DNA from: Mytilisepta virgata
Lineage: Eukaryota; Mollusca; Bivalvia; Mytilida; Mytilidae
Direction of reading: 5' to 3'
Length of the DNA: 64,000 bases
NCBI GenBank assembly: GCA_028015205.1
Contig: CM051516.1
Span: 58,160,230 to 58,224,229, forward strand
Below, one piece after another: positions 36,429 to 47,520 of the stretch. The notes below the pieces were generated by a model. It searched no databases. It was not told the origin of the DNA and saw nothing but the letters and a program-made list of their open reading frames with translations. Position numbers and translations under genes: made by a program. Every line of letters starts with the position of its first letter. Position 1 is the first letter of the stretch.

Positions 36429-38429
36429 ATCAGGGAATTCCAAATGTAATATCTTGCTTACCCGTAACATAAGGAAGTGTTTACACAACAAAGGTTCTTT
36501 AACATTGTTTTCAGCATATACTTATCTAAAGTATATATCATGTGAGCTTTCCTCAGTTTTGACAAATAAGTATATTGTGGATAAAATTAGTACGCTGTGG
36601 TATGACTATTGATTATTCTATCATTACTAATACTCTGTGTAAGTCATAATCTGTTGACATTAGACACACTCAAATACTCAAATATTCAATTGTTTTCATT
36701 AGTCAAATCCTGGAGGCTATAGATGGGTCCAGTGTACTTGCTATAGATCTGCAATATTTGTTCCTTCTTGATTCCACTTAAAAGCATAAAAATATATCTC
36801 GGAACTGGAAAATCTCCCCCCCCCCCAAAAAAAAAAAAAACATTTTTTTGTGGCAGTTTGGAGAAAGTTTCATTTTATAACCCCTTTAGAACCTTTTGTT
36901 ATAGAAATTCTTTCTTTTCACCAGTTATTAATAAATGGGGGTGAAATGTAAAAAATTTGAGATAATCCCCATACCATATGTTTTATATCTTTACTGTTAA
37001 TGAAGGGTGTATACTTTGTGTAGTTTATCATCATTAAGAAACAGACAAGGTTTTTAATTGATCATTTCATCAATGTTTAATGGCATACAGATTCTGTGAA
37101 ACATCATCTTGTGTTTATCTAGTTCTGATAACATTGGTTTTTATATGTTGGGCATAGTAGAAAAGGAATAGGCTAGAGTTTATATTTTTGAAAGAGAAAT
37201 GCAAATTATCTCCGTTTTGTCATAAGGGCTAATTTTGGGTACTCTGTTAAGGGAGATAAATTTTACTGTAGAAAATTGTACATTTGGTAAGAGTTGCTTC
37301 CCTTTGAAGTTTTGATATACATTTTTAAAATATTTTAAATGATTAAATTAAAAGCTTTATAATTATTTTATTGTTTCAGATCTTTTAGGTCAATTTATTT
37401 TCAATTTTTGTGTGTGGTCTGCTGTCTTTGAAGAAAGATAGCACTTCATAGATAAATTCAAAGAATGAATCATCTGCAATGTGTTGGGTCTGTCCTTAAT
37501 AATTATTGTGCAATAAGTGATTAATTTACTGTATGCAATTTATTAAAAAGAAGATCATTTCTCTTCTCAGAACCTTTTTTGCACAATCTCCCTATCCCTG
37601 CCACCAAAACCATCCTGGACATTTTCAAAAAGAACCTTTGTCTGCACATTAATGGCTTCCTTTGTGCATTTGAAGTAAAGTTTCCAACATTATCAAGTAA
37701 CGATCAATCAATCATATCTTCCTACCATATCCCCCCTTCCATCATGGAAAAGGTCACTGTCAATAATTTAAGATGAATCTGCCAATGATAATTGTTAAAA
37801 CAAACTATTACTGATCATTTTCTCAACAAAGAATGTCACAATCACCATTTCTTACAATATATCAAACATTTTTAAGACATAGATCATAAATAATTGAGAC
37901 ACAGATCATAAACAGACAAGCTTTTCTCACAGCATCTGTTGATGCATGTGTTGTTACACCAGTGTAAGACATGACAGTATCTGTTATTGAACATAAAAAC
38001 TGCTTGTTAATTTGGTATGGTTAGAAATGGTTAATTTACTTTCTTAATAGAATGTACTAAATTATATAAAAGGGGAAGTGAAAGGGAGCCTTACAGTTTT
38101 CTCAACCAATTGTTCAGATGATCTCTAAAAATTCATTTAAGGAAGAGGTAATGATACCCAATTGACATTTCAGAAAAAAAACAACCCGTCCTAATATAGA
38201 GTTTACTCAATATATCTGAAGTCACTATGGTTTATTGTTAAAAGAAGCTTTCAGAAATTGTACATGTATCATGTTTCTGGCATTGCCAGTCCTATATGGG
38301 TTAAAAACTAGTAGTACAGCTACAATTTTTTTGAAAGGTATAAACCTTTCGAAAAAAACTGTAGGTATTTTAAAATTCATAAAACTGTCAGGAAAAAGTT
38401 GATCAACATGATCAAAAACTTAGCTATAA

Positions 38430-39655
38430 TTTCATATTTCTTTTCTGTAGTGTGATATTCATTTCTAAACACACTGAATAACGATTTGTTTTCTGTAGTG
38501 TGATATTTCACTACTAAACACGCTGAATAACGATTTGTTTTCTGTAGTGTGATATTTCAATCGAAAAAGCACTGAATAAAAATTTGTTTAATGTAGTGTT
38601 ACATTACACTACTAAACACACTGAATAATACTGAAATACTTTCTATTTCACTCAAAAAAGCACTGAATAAAAATTTGTTTACTGTAGTGCGATATTTCAC
38701 TACTAAACACGCTGAATAACAATTTGTTTTCTGTAGTGTGATATTTCACTACTAAACACACTGAATAAAAATTTGTTTTCTGTAGTGTGATATTTCACTC
38801 AAAAAAGAACTGAATAAAAATTTGTTTACTGTAGTGTGATATTACACTACTAAACACACTGAATAATACTGAAATACTTTCTATTTCACTCAAAAAAGCA
38901 CTGAATAAAAATTTGTATTCTGTAGTGTGATATTTCACTACAAAACACACTGAATAACAATTTGTTTTCTGTAGTGTGATATTTCACTACTAAACACTCT
39001 GAATAACAATTTGTTTTCTGTAGTGTGATATTTCACTACTAAACACGCTGAATAACAATTTGTTTTCTGTAGTGTGATATTTCACTACTAAACATGCTGA
39101 ATAACAATTTGTTTTCTGTAGTGTGATATTTCACTACTAAACACGCTGAATAACAATTTGTTTTCTGTAGTGTGATATTTCACTACTAAACACACTGAAT
39201 AACGATTTGTTTTCTGTAGTGTGATATTTCACTACAAAACACACAGAATAATGATTTGTATTCTGTAGTGTGATATTTCACTACAAAACACACAGAATTA
39301 CGATTTGTTTTCTGTAGTGGGATATTTCACTACAAAATACACTGAATAACGATTTGTTTTCTGTAATGTGATATTTCACTACAAAACACACAGAATAACA
39401 ATTTGTTTTCTGTAGTGGGATATATTTTACTACTAAACATGCTGAATAACAATTTGTTTTCTGTAGTGTGATATTTCACTACAAAACACACAGAATAATG
39501 ATTTGTATTCTGTGTGATATTTCACTACAAAACACACAGAATAACGATTTGTTTTCTGTAGTGGGATATTTCACTACAAAACACACAGAATAACGATTTG
39601 TTTTCTGTAGTGTGATTTTTCACCACTAAACACACTGAATAACAATTTGAAATGG
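38430..39655. repeat. 49-bp minisatellite with an internal palindrome
   Basis: About 25 copies of a unit reading TGTAGTGTGATATTTCACTA followed by CTAAACACACTGAATAACAA and TTTGTTTTC. Each unit has a near-palindrome (TAGTGTGATATTTCACTA); some variants read TAGTGTGATATTACACTA. A few units are replaced by a shorter variant with ACTTTCTATTTCACTC. Non-coding. Confidence 0.9.
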
Positions 39656-40973
39656 AAAATGCACGCTTGTAAAAATAAAAAAAAAGATATCTGTCCATTT
39701 TGACTTTAGAGAGCAAAAATGGCACTGAAAGTTTATATTTCAGATAATATTGTAAAGATTTTTTAAACCGTTACCTAAAACTTTTCTAGACCAAGTAAAT
39801 TCAGAATTTACTAAATGAACCTTACTGGAAATTATAACTTACAAATAGGTTTTAATTCTAATACAGTTCTAAACGTTCTCAATAGAAATTGTTTTATTGA
39901 TGTTTAGCTGAAAATCATTCTCTGGTTACTCTTGCCAATCTTCCCATAACTTAGATCATTTAATTGGTGAGAATATGTTTATTGATAGATAAAATGCTAA
40001 TTAAGGACTGAAATGGCCAACTTAATTAACCTCATTGATATAATGAACTTCCAATAAAGATGAAAATTACAAATATAGTCGTTAAATTGAAAGTGAGACG
40101 AGCGTTATCAGTGTTATCGGGGATGTAGATTTCAATAAGAGTTCCATATTAGGAAAAACAGTGTTGTAAGATCTTTGATCTGTGTCCATTATAAAAAAAA
40201 TAAATGGTCAGTACTTTGTTACTTAATTATACAGTTACAGTATGTTAAGTTTGTAATAATTTAAATGTGTATTTTATTGGTTTCATTTGGAAATAAATTT
40301 GTGTAATAAGAGGGAATTATTGAGTACTGTTTGGGTTTAATTAGAGCAAAAGTTTTCTTTAAATAGAATGTGCTGTGTCAAAACAGTAGAGTTTAAATCA
40401 GGAAGCAAAAAATTCAATTGGCATTTAATTTTTCAAAAATTTTAACCTTTTTACATTTTATTTCGAATTTTCTAACTAGGATCTAGCTCTTTTGCTCTAA
40501 TTTTTGGACACTTTTAAATTTTATCTCATTTTACATAGAGATTTAAAGTTGAAATTAAAACCAAAGGATTCAACATCTATATATGTTTAATGTGATAAGT
40601 GTTCAATCAATGAACTTTCTGGTATTTGAAGGACCATAATTTATTAATTTGAACACACTTTGAGTGACTGGAGCAAGGGTGAAATTTGAAACAAAAATCT
40701 GTGCTCCAAAATCTAAAAAAAAAAAAACCTCAGGCTCCAAAATGAAAAAAATCATGAATAAATATTCCCTTCCATTAGATAGTTGAAAAATATATATACA
40801 GTCATGCATGCTTCAAAAAATAATTTCCTTTCTCCAAATTCCAGAAAAATAAAATTGTTGCTCCCTACAAGTTTGTATTCATCTTTATTCTAAAGTGGAT
40901 ATTAATTATATCCATTTTCCATACACAAGACCATCTCTAACACTGAGCTAATTAGATAACTATTTCCTTCCAG

Positions 40974-41143
40974 GATTTACAAGCCGAAGTTGATGCAAAC
41001 AAGGGAACATATGATTCTTTGAACACTGCTGGTAATCAGCTGACCAGAACAATGGTAGCTTCCGACGCCCAGCGACTCCAAAGAAGATTAGAGGAGATGA
41101 ATCAGCGATGGATCAATCTAATGACCAAATCTATGGAAATCAG
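40974..41143 (+). CDS. DMD: Dystrophin exon, equivalent to human exon 56
   Basis: 170 nt, phase 0 to 2, from ccttccag to ATC AG/gtaaaa. It encodes R22 helices B and C: DLQAEVDANKGTYDSL, then RLQRRLEEMNQRWINLM. This matches human DLQGEIEAHTDVYHNL and LLQRRLDNMNFKWSEL. Human exon 56 is 173 nt. It is the shared acceptor for the giant intron, so it would be the second exon of any transcript starting at exon A. Confidence 0.97.
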
Positions 41144-41451
41144 GTAAAACAACATTACTCTATAAATATAAGGTCCATTTTATTGTATAAGATGTAATAG
41201 CCATTTTGTATACATTTTGAAATTCTGAACTTAAGTCTGTGAAAAGTCTTAGGATTTTAGAAATGACAAGAAACTTTAGGTACTAGTAGTAAACTGTGAG
41301 GCATGTCGGATTGAAGGGTTTGAGGAACTCAGGGGTGGAGAATTTGAATTTTTAAGGCAATTTTTGAAAGGAACATAAGTTTTATCTCAGAATGGTATAT
41401 GTATATAAAATCTTCATCAAAAATGTTATTTGTGTTTCAGCACATAGCCTT

Positions 41452-43606
41452 TTTAGCTCACCTGACCCAAAGGGTCAAGTGAGCTTTTCTCATCACTTGG
41501 CGTCCGTCGTCCGTCGTCGTCCGTCGTCCGTCGTCCGTCGTCCGTTAACTTTTACAAAAATCTTCTCCTCTGAAACTACTGGGCCAAATTTAACCAAACT
41601 TGGCCACAAGCATCATTAGGGTATCTAGTTTAAAAAATGTGTCCGATGACCCCGCCAGCCAACCAACATGGCCGACATGGCTAAAAATAGAACATAGGGG
41701 TAAACTGCAGTTTTTGTCTTATATCTCAAAAACGAAAGCAATTAGAGCAAAACTGACATGGGGTAAAAATGTTCATCAGGTCAAGATCTACCTGTCATGA
41801 AATTTTCAGACGAATCGGTCAACCCTTTGTTGGGTTATTGCCCCTGAATTGTTAATTTTAAGAAAATTTTGCAGTATTAGGTTATTATCTTGAATATTAT
41901 TATAGATAAAGACCAATTGTAAACAGCAAAAAATGTTCAACAAAGTAAGATCTACAAATAAGTCAACATGACCAAAATCGTTGATTGACCCCTTATAGGA
42001 GTTTTTGCCCTTTAAAGACGGCATCCAGCGTAAACTTTCCTGTAAAGATCTTTTCCTCTCAAACCACTGGGCCAAATGAGACCAAACTTTGGTGGAATGG
42101 TCCTTGGGTGGCCCCCTTCCAAAATTATGTCTGGCATCCCCGACTTCCAACCGAGTTGGCTGCTGTTACTAAAAATAGAAAAAAAGGGGGGTGACTTTCA
42201 AAAATCTTCGTATATGAAACTACAAGTCCAGTTGGAACCAAAGTTGGCTGTAATAGTTCTTAGGAGGTTATCTTTCAGAAATATGTCCAATGACCTGGAC
42301 TGTTAACCAAGATGGCCGCCACAGCCGAACTTAGTTTAACATAGGGCCCTATGGGAAAATTCATTGAAAAATCTTCTTGTCTTAAACTACTTGACCAATT
42401 GGAACCAGACTTGGCAGCAATGGTCCTTAGATGGTCCTCTTACAGAGGTGTGTCCGATGACCCGGACTGTCAACCAAGATGGCCGCCACAGCCAAACTTA
42501 TTTTAACATAGGGCCCTATAGGAAAATTCATTGAAAAATCTTCTTGTCTGAAACCACTTAACATATTGGAGCCAGACATGGCGGCATTGGTCCTTAGGAG
42601 GTCTTTTTTCAGAAATGTGTCTGATTTCGTGGACTGTGAACCAAGATGGCCGCCACAGCAGAACTTAGTTTAACATAGGACCCTATGGGAAAATCACTCA
42701 AAAATCTTCTCGTCTGAAACCACTAAGCCAATTAGAATAAGACTTGGTAGCAATGGTCCTTAGATGGTCCTCTTTCAGAATTTTGTGTGATGATCCGGAC
42801 TGTCAACCAAGATGGCCGCCACAACCGAACTTAGTTTAACATAGGGCCCTATAGGAAAATACATTGACAAATCTTCTTGTCTGAAACCACTTAACATATT
42901 GGAGCAGGACTTGGCGGCATTAGTCCTTAGGAGGTCCTTTTTCAGAAATGTGTCTAATTTCGTGGACTGTGAACCAAGATGGCCACCACAGCAGAACTTA
43001 GTTTAACATAGGACCCTATGGGAAAATCACTCAAAAATCTTCTCATCTGAAACTACTAAGCCAATTAGAATTAGACATGGTAGCAATGGTCCTTAGATGG
43101 TCCTCTTTCAGAATTTTGTGCGATGACCTAGACTGTCAACCAAGATGGCTGCCATTTAGTTTAACATAGGGCCCTATGGAAAAATTCATTGAAAAATCTT
43201 CTTGTCTGAAACCACTTGACATATTGGAGCCAGACTTGGCAGCATTGGTCCTTAGGAGGTCCTCTTTCAGAAATTTGTCCGATCACCTGGATTGTCAACC
43301 AAGATTGCTGCCACACCGACCTTTGTTAAATATTGGACCCTATAGGAAAATTCATTTAAAAATCTTCTAGTCTGAAACCTCTTAGCCAGTTGGAACAAGA
43401 CTTAGCAGAAATGGTCCTTAGATGGTTCTCTTTTAGAAATGTATCCGTTGACCTGGACTAAACCAAGATGACTGCCACAGCTGAAATTAGTTTAACATAG
43501 AATCCTATAGAAAAACCAGCCAAATTGACTGCAACACTTAAATTTTTAGGTCTGCTCAAGGTGAAAAGTTAAATCCAGGTGAGCGATACAGGCTCTTGAG
43601 AGCCTC
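41452..43606. mobile_element. GTC-rich hairpin-ended element, copy 4 (large AGCTCACCTG copy)
   Basis: It starts TTTAGCTCACCTGACCC, and its first 35 bases fold (AGCTCAC..GTGAGCT around CCCAAAGGG). Then come GTCCGTCGTC repeats (41501-41545), a unique part, and six or seven tandem units of about 167 bp marked CCAAGATGGCCGCCACAGCC. The 3' end is CAGGTGAGCGATAC, the inverse of the 5' AGCTCACCTG, followed by the perfect hairpin AGGCTCTTGAGAGCCT and then CTAG. A terminal hairpin followed by CTAG is typical of Helitron-type 3' ends. No transposase is encoded. Confidence 0.8.
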
Positions 43607-43732
43607 TAGTTTTTATCCTTTTAACAACAAGGTTATCCATTTTAGAGGTCCATTACTTGTGTATATAAATATGTTAATGCTAACTATGTATATGGTATAT
43701 GATATTTTACCAAAGCTTGTGCTATTAATTTT

Positions 43733-44012
43733 TATACCCACCGCAAACAAAGTTTGGGGGGTATATAGGAATCACCTTGTCCGTCCGTCTGTCCGTCTGT
43801 CTGTCTGTCTGTCCATCTGTCCATATATTTGTAACCGCAACTCCTCCTAGACCGCTCAATGGATTTCAACGAAACTTTACAGAAAGGAAGTACATCATCC
43901 AAAGATGCGCATGAAGAAAAATCTTTGCTTTCCGATATCACACAAGGGAGATAATTTGACTTCAAAGCGGGGTGTATCCTTTGTGAGCTTTGCTCACAGT
44001 ACATCTAGATTT
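43733..44012. mobile_element. GTC-rich hairpin-ended element, copy 5 (short TATACCC family)
   Basis: 5' TTTATACCCACCGCAAAC folds back on AGTTTGGGGGGTATA. It is followed by GTCCGTCCGTCTGTC repeats. The 3' part has GCGGGGTGTATCC, a near inverse of the 5' terminus, then the hairpin GTGAGCTTTGCTCAC and, after seven bases, CTAG. It is a complete 280-bp element without internal tandem units. Non-coding. Confidence 0.75.
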
Positions 44013-44509
44013 CTCTGTTTATACTTCAAAATTATGTGGTTACCAGTTGGTCAATTCAAATACTTTAAAATCCATCTTTGAAAGTAAAGTTTGAATTAAA
44101 CTAGTAATGTCAAATAAATTTAGAAATTTTTGCTTGTATGATATTTCTCACATACATGTAATATGTACACAATTAAAACAGGATCAAACAAATATCCTGT
44201 CTATGCATTAATTAAGAGGTCATTATCTAGGTGTCACCTCCCTGCTTAATTATCGCTACATTTGTGATTAGATAAAACAGCCATTTTTGAGAACATTGAA
44301 CTGCAGTTAATTTCTTTTCTGCTACAATAGGAAATAAACGTTTGGATTCAGTATGGAGTTCAGCTACTTTTAATCAGTTTTAATGAAAAATATTACTTAG
44401 ATTCATCATGAAATAAGGAATAGATTTTTCAATTATATCATAGTGCCACAAAGTGAATTAATAATGACATAATTTTGTAATATAAGTGACAATACTATAT
44501 TAAACTAAA

Positions 44510-44805
44510 ATGAGATATATTGCTCTAATTGGACATAAGTCTGGGACAGATTGTAGACTTGGAAGATTTGACTGTGACTGCTCTAAGGGAAAAAAATGTT
44601 GCAGTGAAAGAAATTACACAAAGGAAAGTTACAATTTATATGGTGAACCAGATTTTATTAACATATATAGCCATCAGCGAACACATTCAGAGCCGGAATT
44701 ATATGTGGCTGTCATTGGCGAGTATAAAAACTTGAGCAAAAGTACTGAACATTTAAATAGATCACAAAGTTTACCTCCAAAGAAAAAGAAGAAAAGAGTT
44801 CATTG
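44510..44805 (+). CDS. DMD: Candidate alternative first exon B of a short dystrophin
   Basis: An ATG (in-frame stop nine bases upstream) opens 98 codons plus two bases, to a donor at CATTG/gtagga. This leaves phase 2, exactly what the next exon (46115) needs; the split codon becomes Trp and the protein continues GRLESNAEQW. The N-terminus reads MRYIALIGHKSGTD, then a Cys-rich patch (CDCSKGKKCC), then YNLYGEPDF. Two RxxSxP sites follow (RTHSEP 57-62, RSQSLP 84-89), then PPKKKKKRVHW (89-99). The lysine run resembles a nuclear-localisation signal, and RVHW fits the PP1-docking RVxF class. If the intron is retained the frame stops at once (TGG TAG), giving a 99-residue peptide. The product would contain R23-R24, WW, EF and ZZ regions. 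No core promoter is recognised. Confidence 0.65.
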
Positions 44806-45716
44806 GTAGGAATAAAATGGGAAGTTGTCATGACAACAAACACACATAAACATGTACACAACCATTTTACAAAAATGTTTGGTTAGATTTAAGCTTGAAA
44901 CCTGATCTAAAAAAGAGTTACATGTAAGACTTTGCTTTGAATTTTGGTATCATGAATTGGCAGTATAAATGTATTAAGACTTTGAAATTTTAAATTAAAA
45001 TGTCCTTTATACAAAAAATAGCCAAACACAAAATTTTAAAATAATGCATTAATGGCTTTTTTCCCAGCATACATTGTTATTGGATTAAGGATATCATTTT
45101 GTTCCAGTTGGCCTTCAAATAGAATATTTCGTACCAAGATCATATTTACACCATCAGGCTTAGATATCCTAAGTCTATTATTTTGACCAAGGGATATTTG
45201 TAAAAACAATGACCACAGTATTGATTTATTGAATAAAGTGTATGAAGATATTCAACTATTAAATCATTTGTAAGGGTATCAGGCTAGGTAATTTATTTAT
45301 TTGCTTAAAGCAATACTGTTAATAGTTTTTTCTAGACTTTTACAAATTGATCACAAGATAAAGTTATTTCCTGTAAAATCCCTTCTGTTCTGTAAATATC
45401 TATTGTCGGAGGAAATATGTCACGTTTGTATAATAAATTTATATAATGAATTTTTTTTTTCTTAAGACATATTACTTTGTTTCTTTTTATAGAATATATT
45501 GTAAAGCTTGGTATACTATTTCTATATGGCAACAGAAAAACAGTTTATGTCTTCATTTTGTTATGAGCAAATATATCTCAAGTAAAAATTGTTTGAAAGA
45601 ATTTCCTTATTTATCTTGTGATTATTTTCCTTACTTAAAATTTCTTTTTGCTATAATGTTTTTAATGAGTTGTCTTTCTTTATAGATGTCTGTGGTGACA
45701 GTTTCACATAAGATTA

Positions 45717-45983
45717 TTTAAGGGGGTACAGAACACCTAAGGGAATTAACTCTTTAAAAATCAGCTGAAAGTTTTAATCACATACTATTAGTAAAGAGAA
45801 ATCAAGCTTCTCAATGATCAAAATTAGTGTCAAACTGCTATATATCCAATGAAATTATTCCCGTAAATTGTATGGTTCAAATTTATTGAATTTTTCATAT
45901 TTCTGTCAACAGGTCAAAGTAAATATTTCATCAAAATTTTCTGAAAATCTATTTTAGTCAAAATGTTGGGTACCCCCTTAAAT
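45717..45983. mobile_element. MITE with TTTAAGGGGGTAC termini
   Basis: The termini TTTAAGGGGGTAC and GTACCCCCTTAAA are exact inverse complements (13 bp) around 240 bp of non-coding AT-rich sequence. A short DNA-transposon derivative. Confidence 0.75.
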
Positions 45984-46114
45984 TACAGCAATAAATAAAT
46001 CCTGTACATTTTTAATTGACAACAATCTTGTAAATATTTCTCTGTTTCTCAGAGGTTCACAGCGTATTGTATATGTTTATTTATAATTATATGCATAATT
46101 TATATGTATTTTAG

Positions 46115-46271
46115 GGGTCGTCTTGAAAGCAATGCTGAACAGTGGCTCCATCTAGTTAATACTCTACAAGAACTTATCAGCTGGTTAATGACAAAACAAC
46201 AAGAACTCCATAAACAGCGACCAATAGGTGGCGACTCTGCTACTTTACAAAAGCAAAATGAAGAGAACAAG
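46115..46271 (+). CDS. DMD: Dystrophin exon, equivalent to human exon 57
   Basis: 157 nt, equal to human exon 57, phase 2 to 0, from gtattttag to AAG/gtacaa. It encodes R23 helix A (AEQWLHLVNTLQELISWLM) and the loop RPIGGDSATLQKQNEENK, which matches human APIGGDFPAVQKQNDVHR closely. It accepts splicing both from the exon at 40974 (Arg at the junction) and, if used, from exon B (Trp at the junction). Confidence 0.97.
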
Positions 46272-46643
46272 GTACAAAAATAAAGAGTTTTCTAATCTGT
46301 GTTATAATTTTTGTGTTAGGTAAAAAGAACTTTAAAGGATTTTTTGTAGTAAATTTTTCCAAAATATTTACCTTGGTTAAACGGCCATCTTCCTCTTGCC
46401 AGAACATTTATCTTGGTTAAATGGCCATTTGCCTTCAATGCTCATATGATTCCAGCCAAGAATTTTTAATTAAACAGGAATAATCCAGATTCATATGAAT
46501 AATTTTGTCAGTATTTCAGCTCCTGTTAAAAACAAGAATATTTTACTTTAATATAAGTTATATGTTTAATAGTTTAGTATTTTTATGCTAAAATCAGTAG
46601 ACGTTATTACAAAAACTACAGTAATGGTGATATTACATTGCAG
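46272..46643 (+). other. Intron, nothing recognised
   Basis: A 372-bp intron. It has a short imperfect duplication near 46365-46430 (TTACCTTGGTTAAACGGCCA and a second similar copy). Otherwise plain. Confidence 0.75.
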
Positions 46644-46773
46644 AGGTTAAGAAGTCAGCTAGATACTAAAAGACCAATAATTGAACAGAGTTTAGAGGCT
46701 GGTCGTTTCTACCTCAGGGAAGAAGGTGAAGATTCCCGGCTCAGTACCAGTAGTGGGGACAGCAATGATCATG
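46644..46773 (+). CDS. DMD: Dystrophin exon, equivalent to human exon 58
   Basis: 130 nt, phase 0 to 1, from attgcag to CAT G/gtaggt. It encodes R23 helix B (RLRSQLDTKRPIIEQSLEAG) and an acidic, Ser-rich loop (GEDSRLSTSSGDSNDH) where vertebrates have a Pro/Glu-rich loop. Human exon 58 is 121 nt. Degenerate copies of this exon follow in the intron. Confidence 0.94.
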
Positions 46774-46789
46774 GTAGGTATAGGGAAGG

Positions 46790-47017
46790 GACAGCAATTG
46801 AACAGAGTTTAGAGGCAGGTTGTTTTCACCTCTGATAAGGTGGTGACGTAGTACCAGTATTTAACAGTAACAATCGTATATGGGATAGGGTAGCAATTAA
46901 TCAGAGTTTAAAGGCTTGTTGTTTCTACATCAGAGAAGTGAAGATTCTATACTTAGTAACAGTAGCAGTGATCATGAAAGATTAAGAGGGTGTGGCAGCC
47001 ATTGAGTTAAGAGGCAG
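46790..47017 (+). pseudogene. Tandem degenerate copies of the preceding exon
   Basis: Two copies of most of exon 46644-46773 lie in its downstream intron, in the same orientation. Copy 1 (about 46793-46885) reads CAATTGAACAGAGTTTAGAG. Copy 2 (about 46892-46985) reads CAATTAATCAGAGTTTAAAG and later AGTAGCAGTGATCATG. A third trace, CATTGAGTTAAGAGGCAG, ends at 47017. Spacing is 117 then 99 bp. Copy 1 has a stop (CTCTGATAA) in the exon frame, and both have lost the gtaggt donor. They look like unequal duplications that never became or no longer are exons. Confidence 0.8.
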
Positions 47018-47185
47018 TTTTTAAAAAAAAAAATTGAGGTAAATATGCTTCACTGCCATCTTAGGTTGTACAAGATTTTGTTTAATAGAATGTGATGTCT
47101 CCAAAATTTATGATTCTAATATTCAAAATATACATACATATTGAATATTGTATTTGTAGTGGATTTATGTCCCTTCGGTTATCTG

Positions 47186-47520
47186 TATTAGTCCCCTACC
47201 AGCCTAAGGGGACTATAGCTTTGCACTCTCTCAGTCCATCTGTCCATCCATCAGTCCCACTACAGTTTTCTGGACTTTTTTCAGAAACTGTTTACCCAAC
47301 TGATCTTATTTTTGGTATTTGAGCTTATAATGATGATTTACAGATCAATTTTGAGTTTCACGCTGATCGGATTATTATTGTGAGAGTTACTGTCCTTAGA
47401 AATAGGAAGTTTTATCAAAATATTTGTTTTCAAAACCCTTTTATCAACTGATCATATTTTTTATATTTGAGCTTATAATGATAGCTAGGAATTATTGTTA
47501 AAATAAAGCTCTTTTTAATA
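47186..47520. mobile_element. GTC-type hairpin element, copy 6 (TAGTCCCC family, 3' end unclear)
   Basis: 5' TAGTCCCCTACC folds onto AAGGGGACTA. It is followed by a TCCATCTGTCCATCCATCAG microsatellite and then two related segments of about 160 bp (ATTTTTGGTATTTGAGCTTA and ATTTTTTATATTTGAGCTTA). No 3' hairpin was found, so it is probably truncated. Confidence 0.6.

Larger units (their letters stand above)
13403..40973 (+). other. Giant intron (human intron 55 equivalent), 27.6 kb
   Basis: The equivalent intron in vertebrates houses the Dp116 promoter. Here it contains a candidate first exon (23938-24072), a candidate 105-nt exon (32853-32957), SINE copies and five minisatellite arrays. I saw only AT-rich sequence without a supported gene in 14523-17265, 17670-20750, 22890-23835, 24073-25060, 25900-28160, 30197-32850, 32958-36130, 36430-38430 and 39665-40970. 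Weak exceptions are noted as separate entries. Confidence 0.85.
41144..46114 (+). other. Intron (56-57 equivalent), 5.0 kb
   Basis: It contains two GTC-rich elements (41452-43606 and 43733-44012), the candidate first exon B (44510-44805) and a MITE (45717-45983). Bases 44013-44500 and 44806-45700 show nothing beyond AT-rich sequence. Confidence 0.8.

Noticed and set aside
41392..43370. Several short ORFs on both strands (for example MATSIIRVSSL, MEVGDARHNF)
   Set aside because: They lie wholly in the GTC-type element and its tandem units, overlap each other in different frames and have no protein family features.
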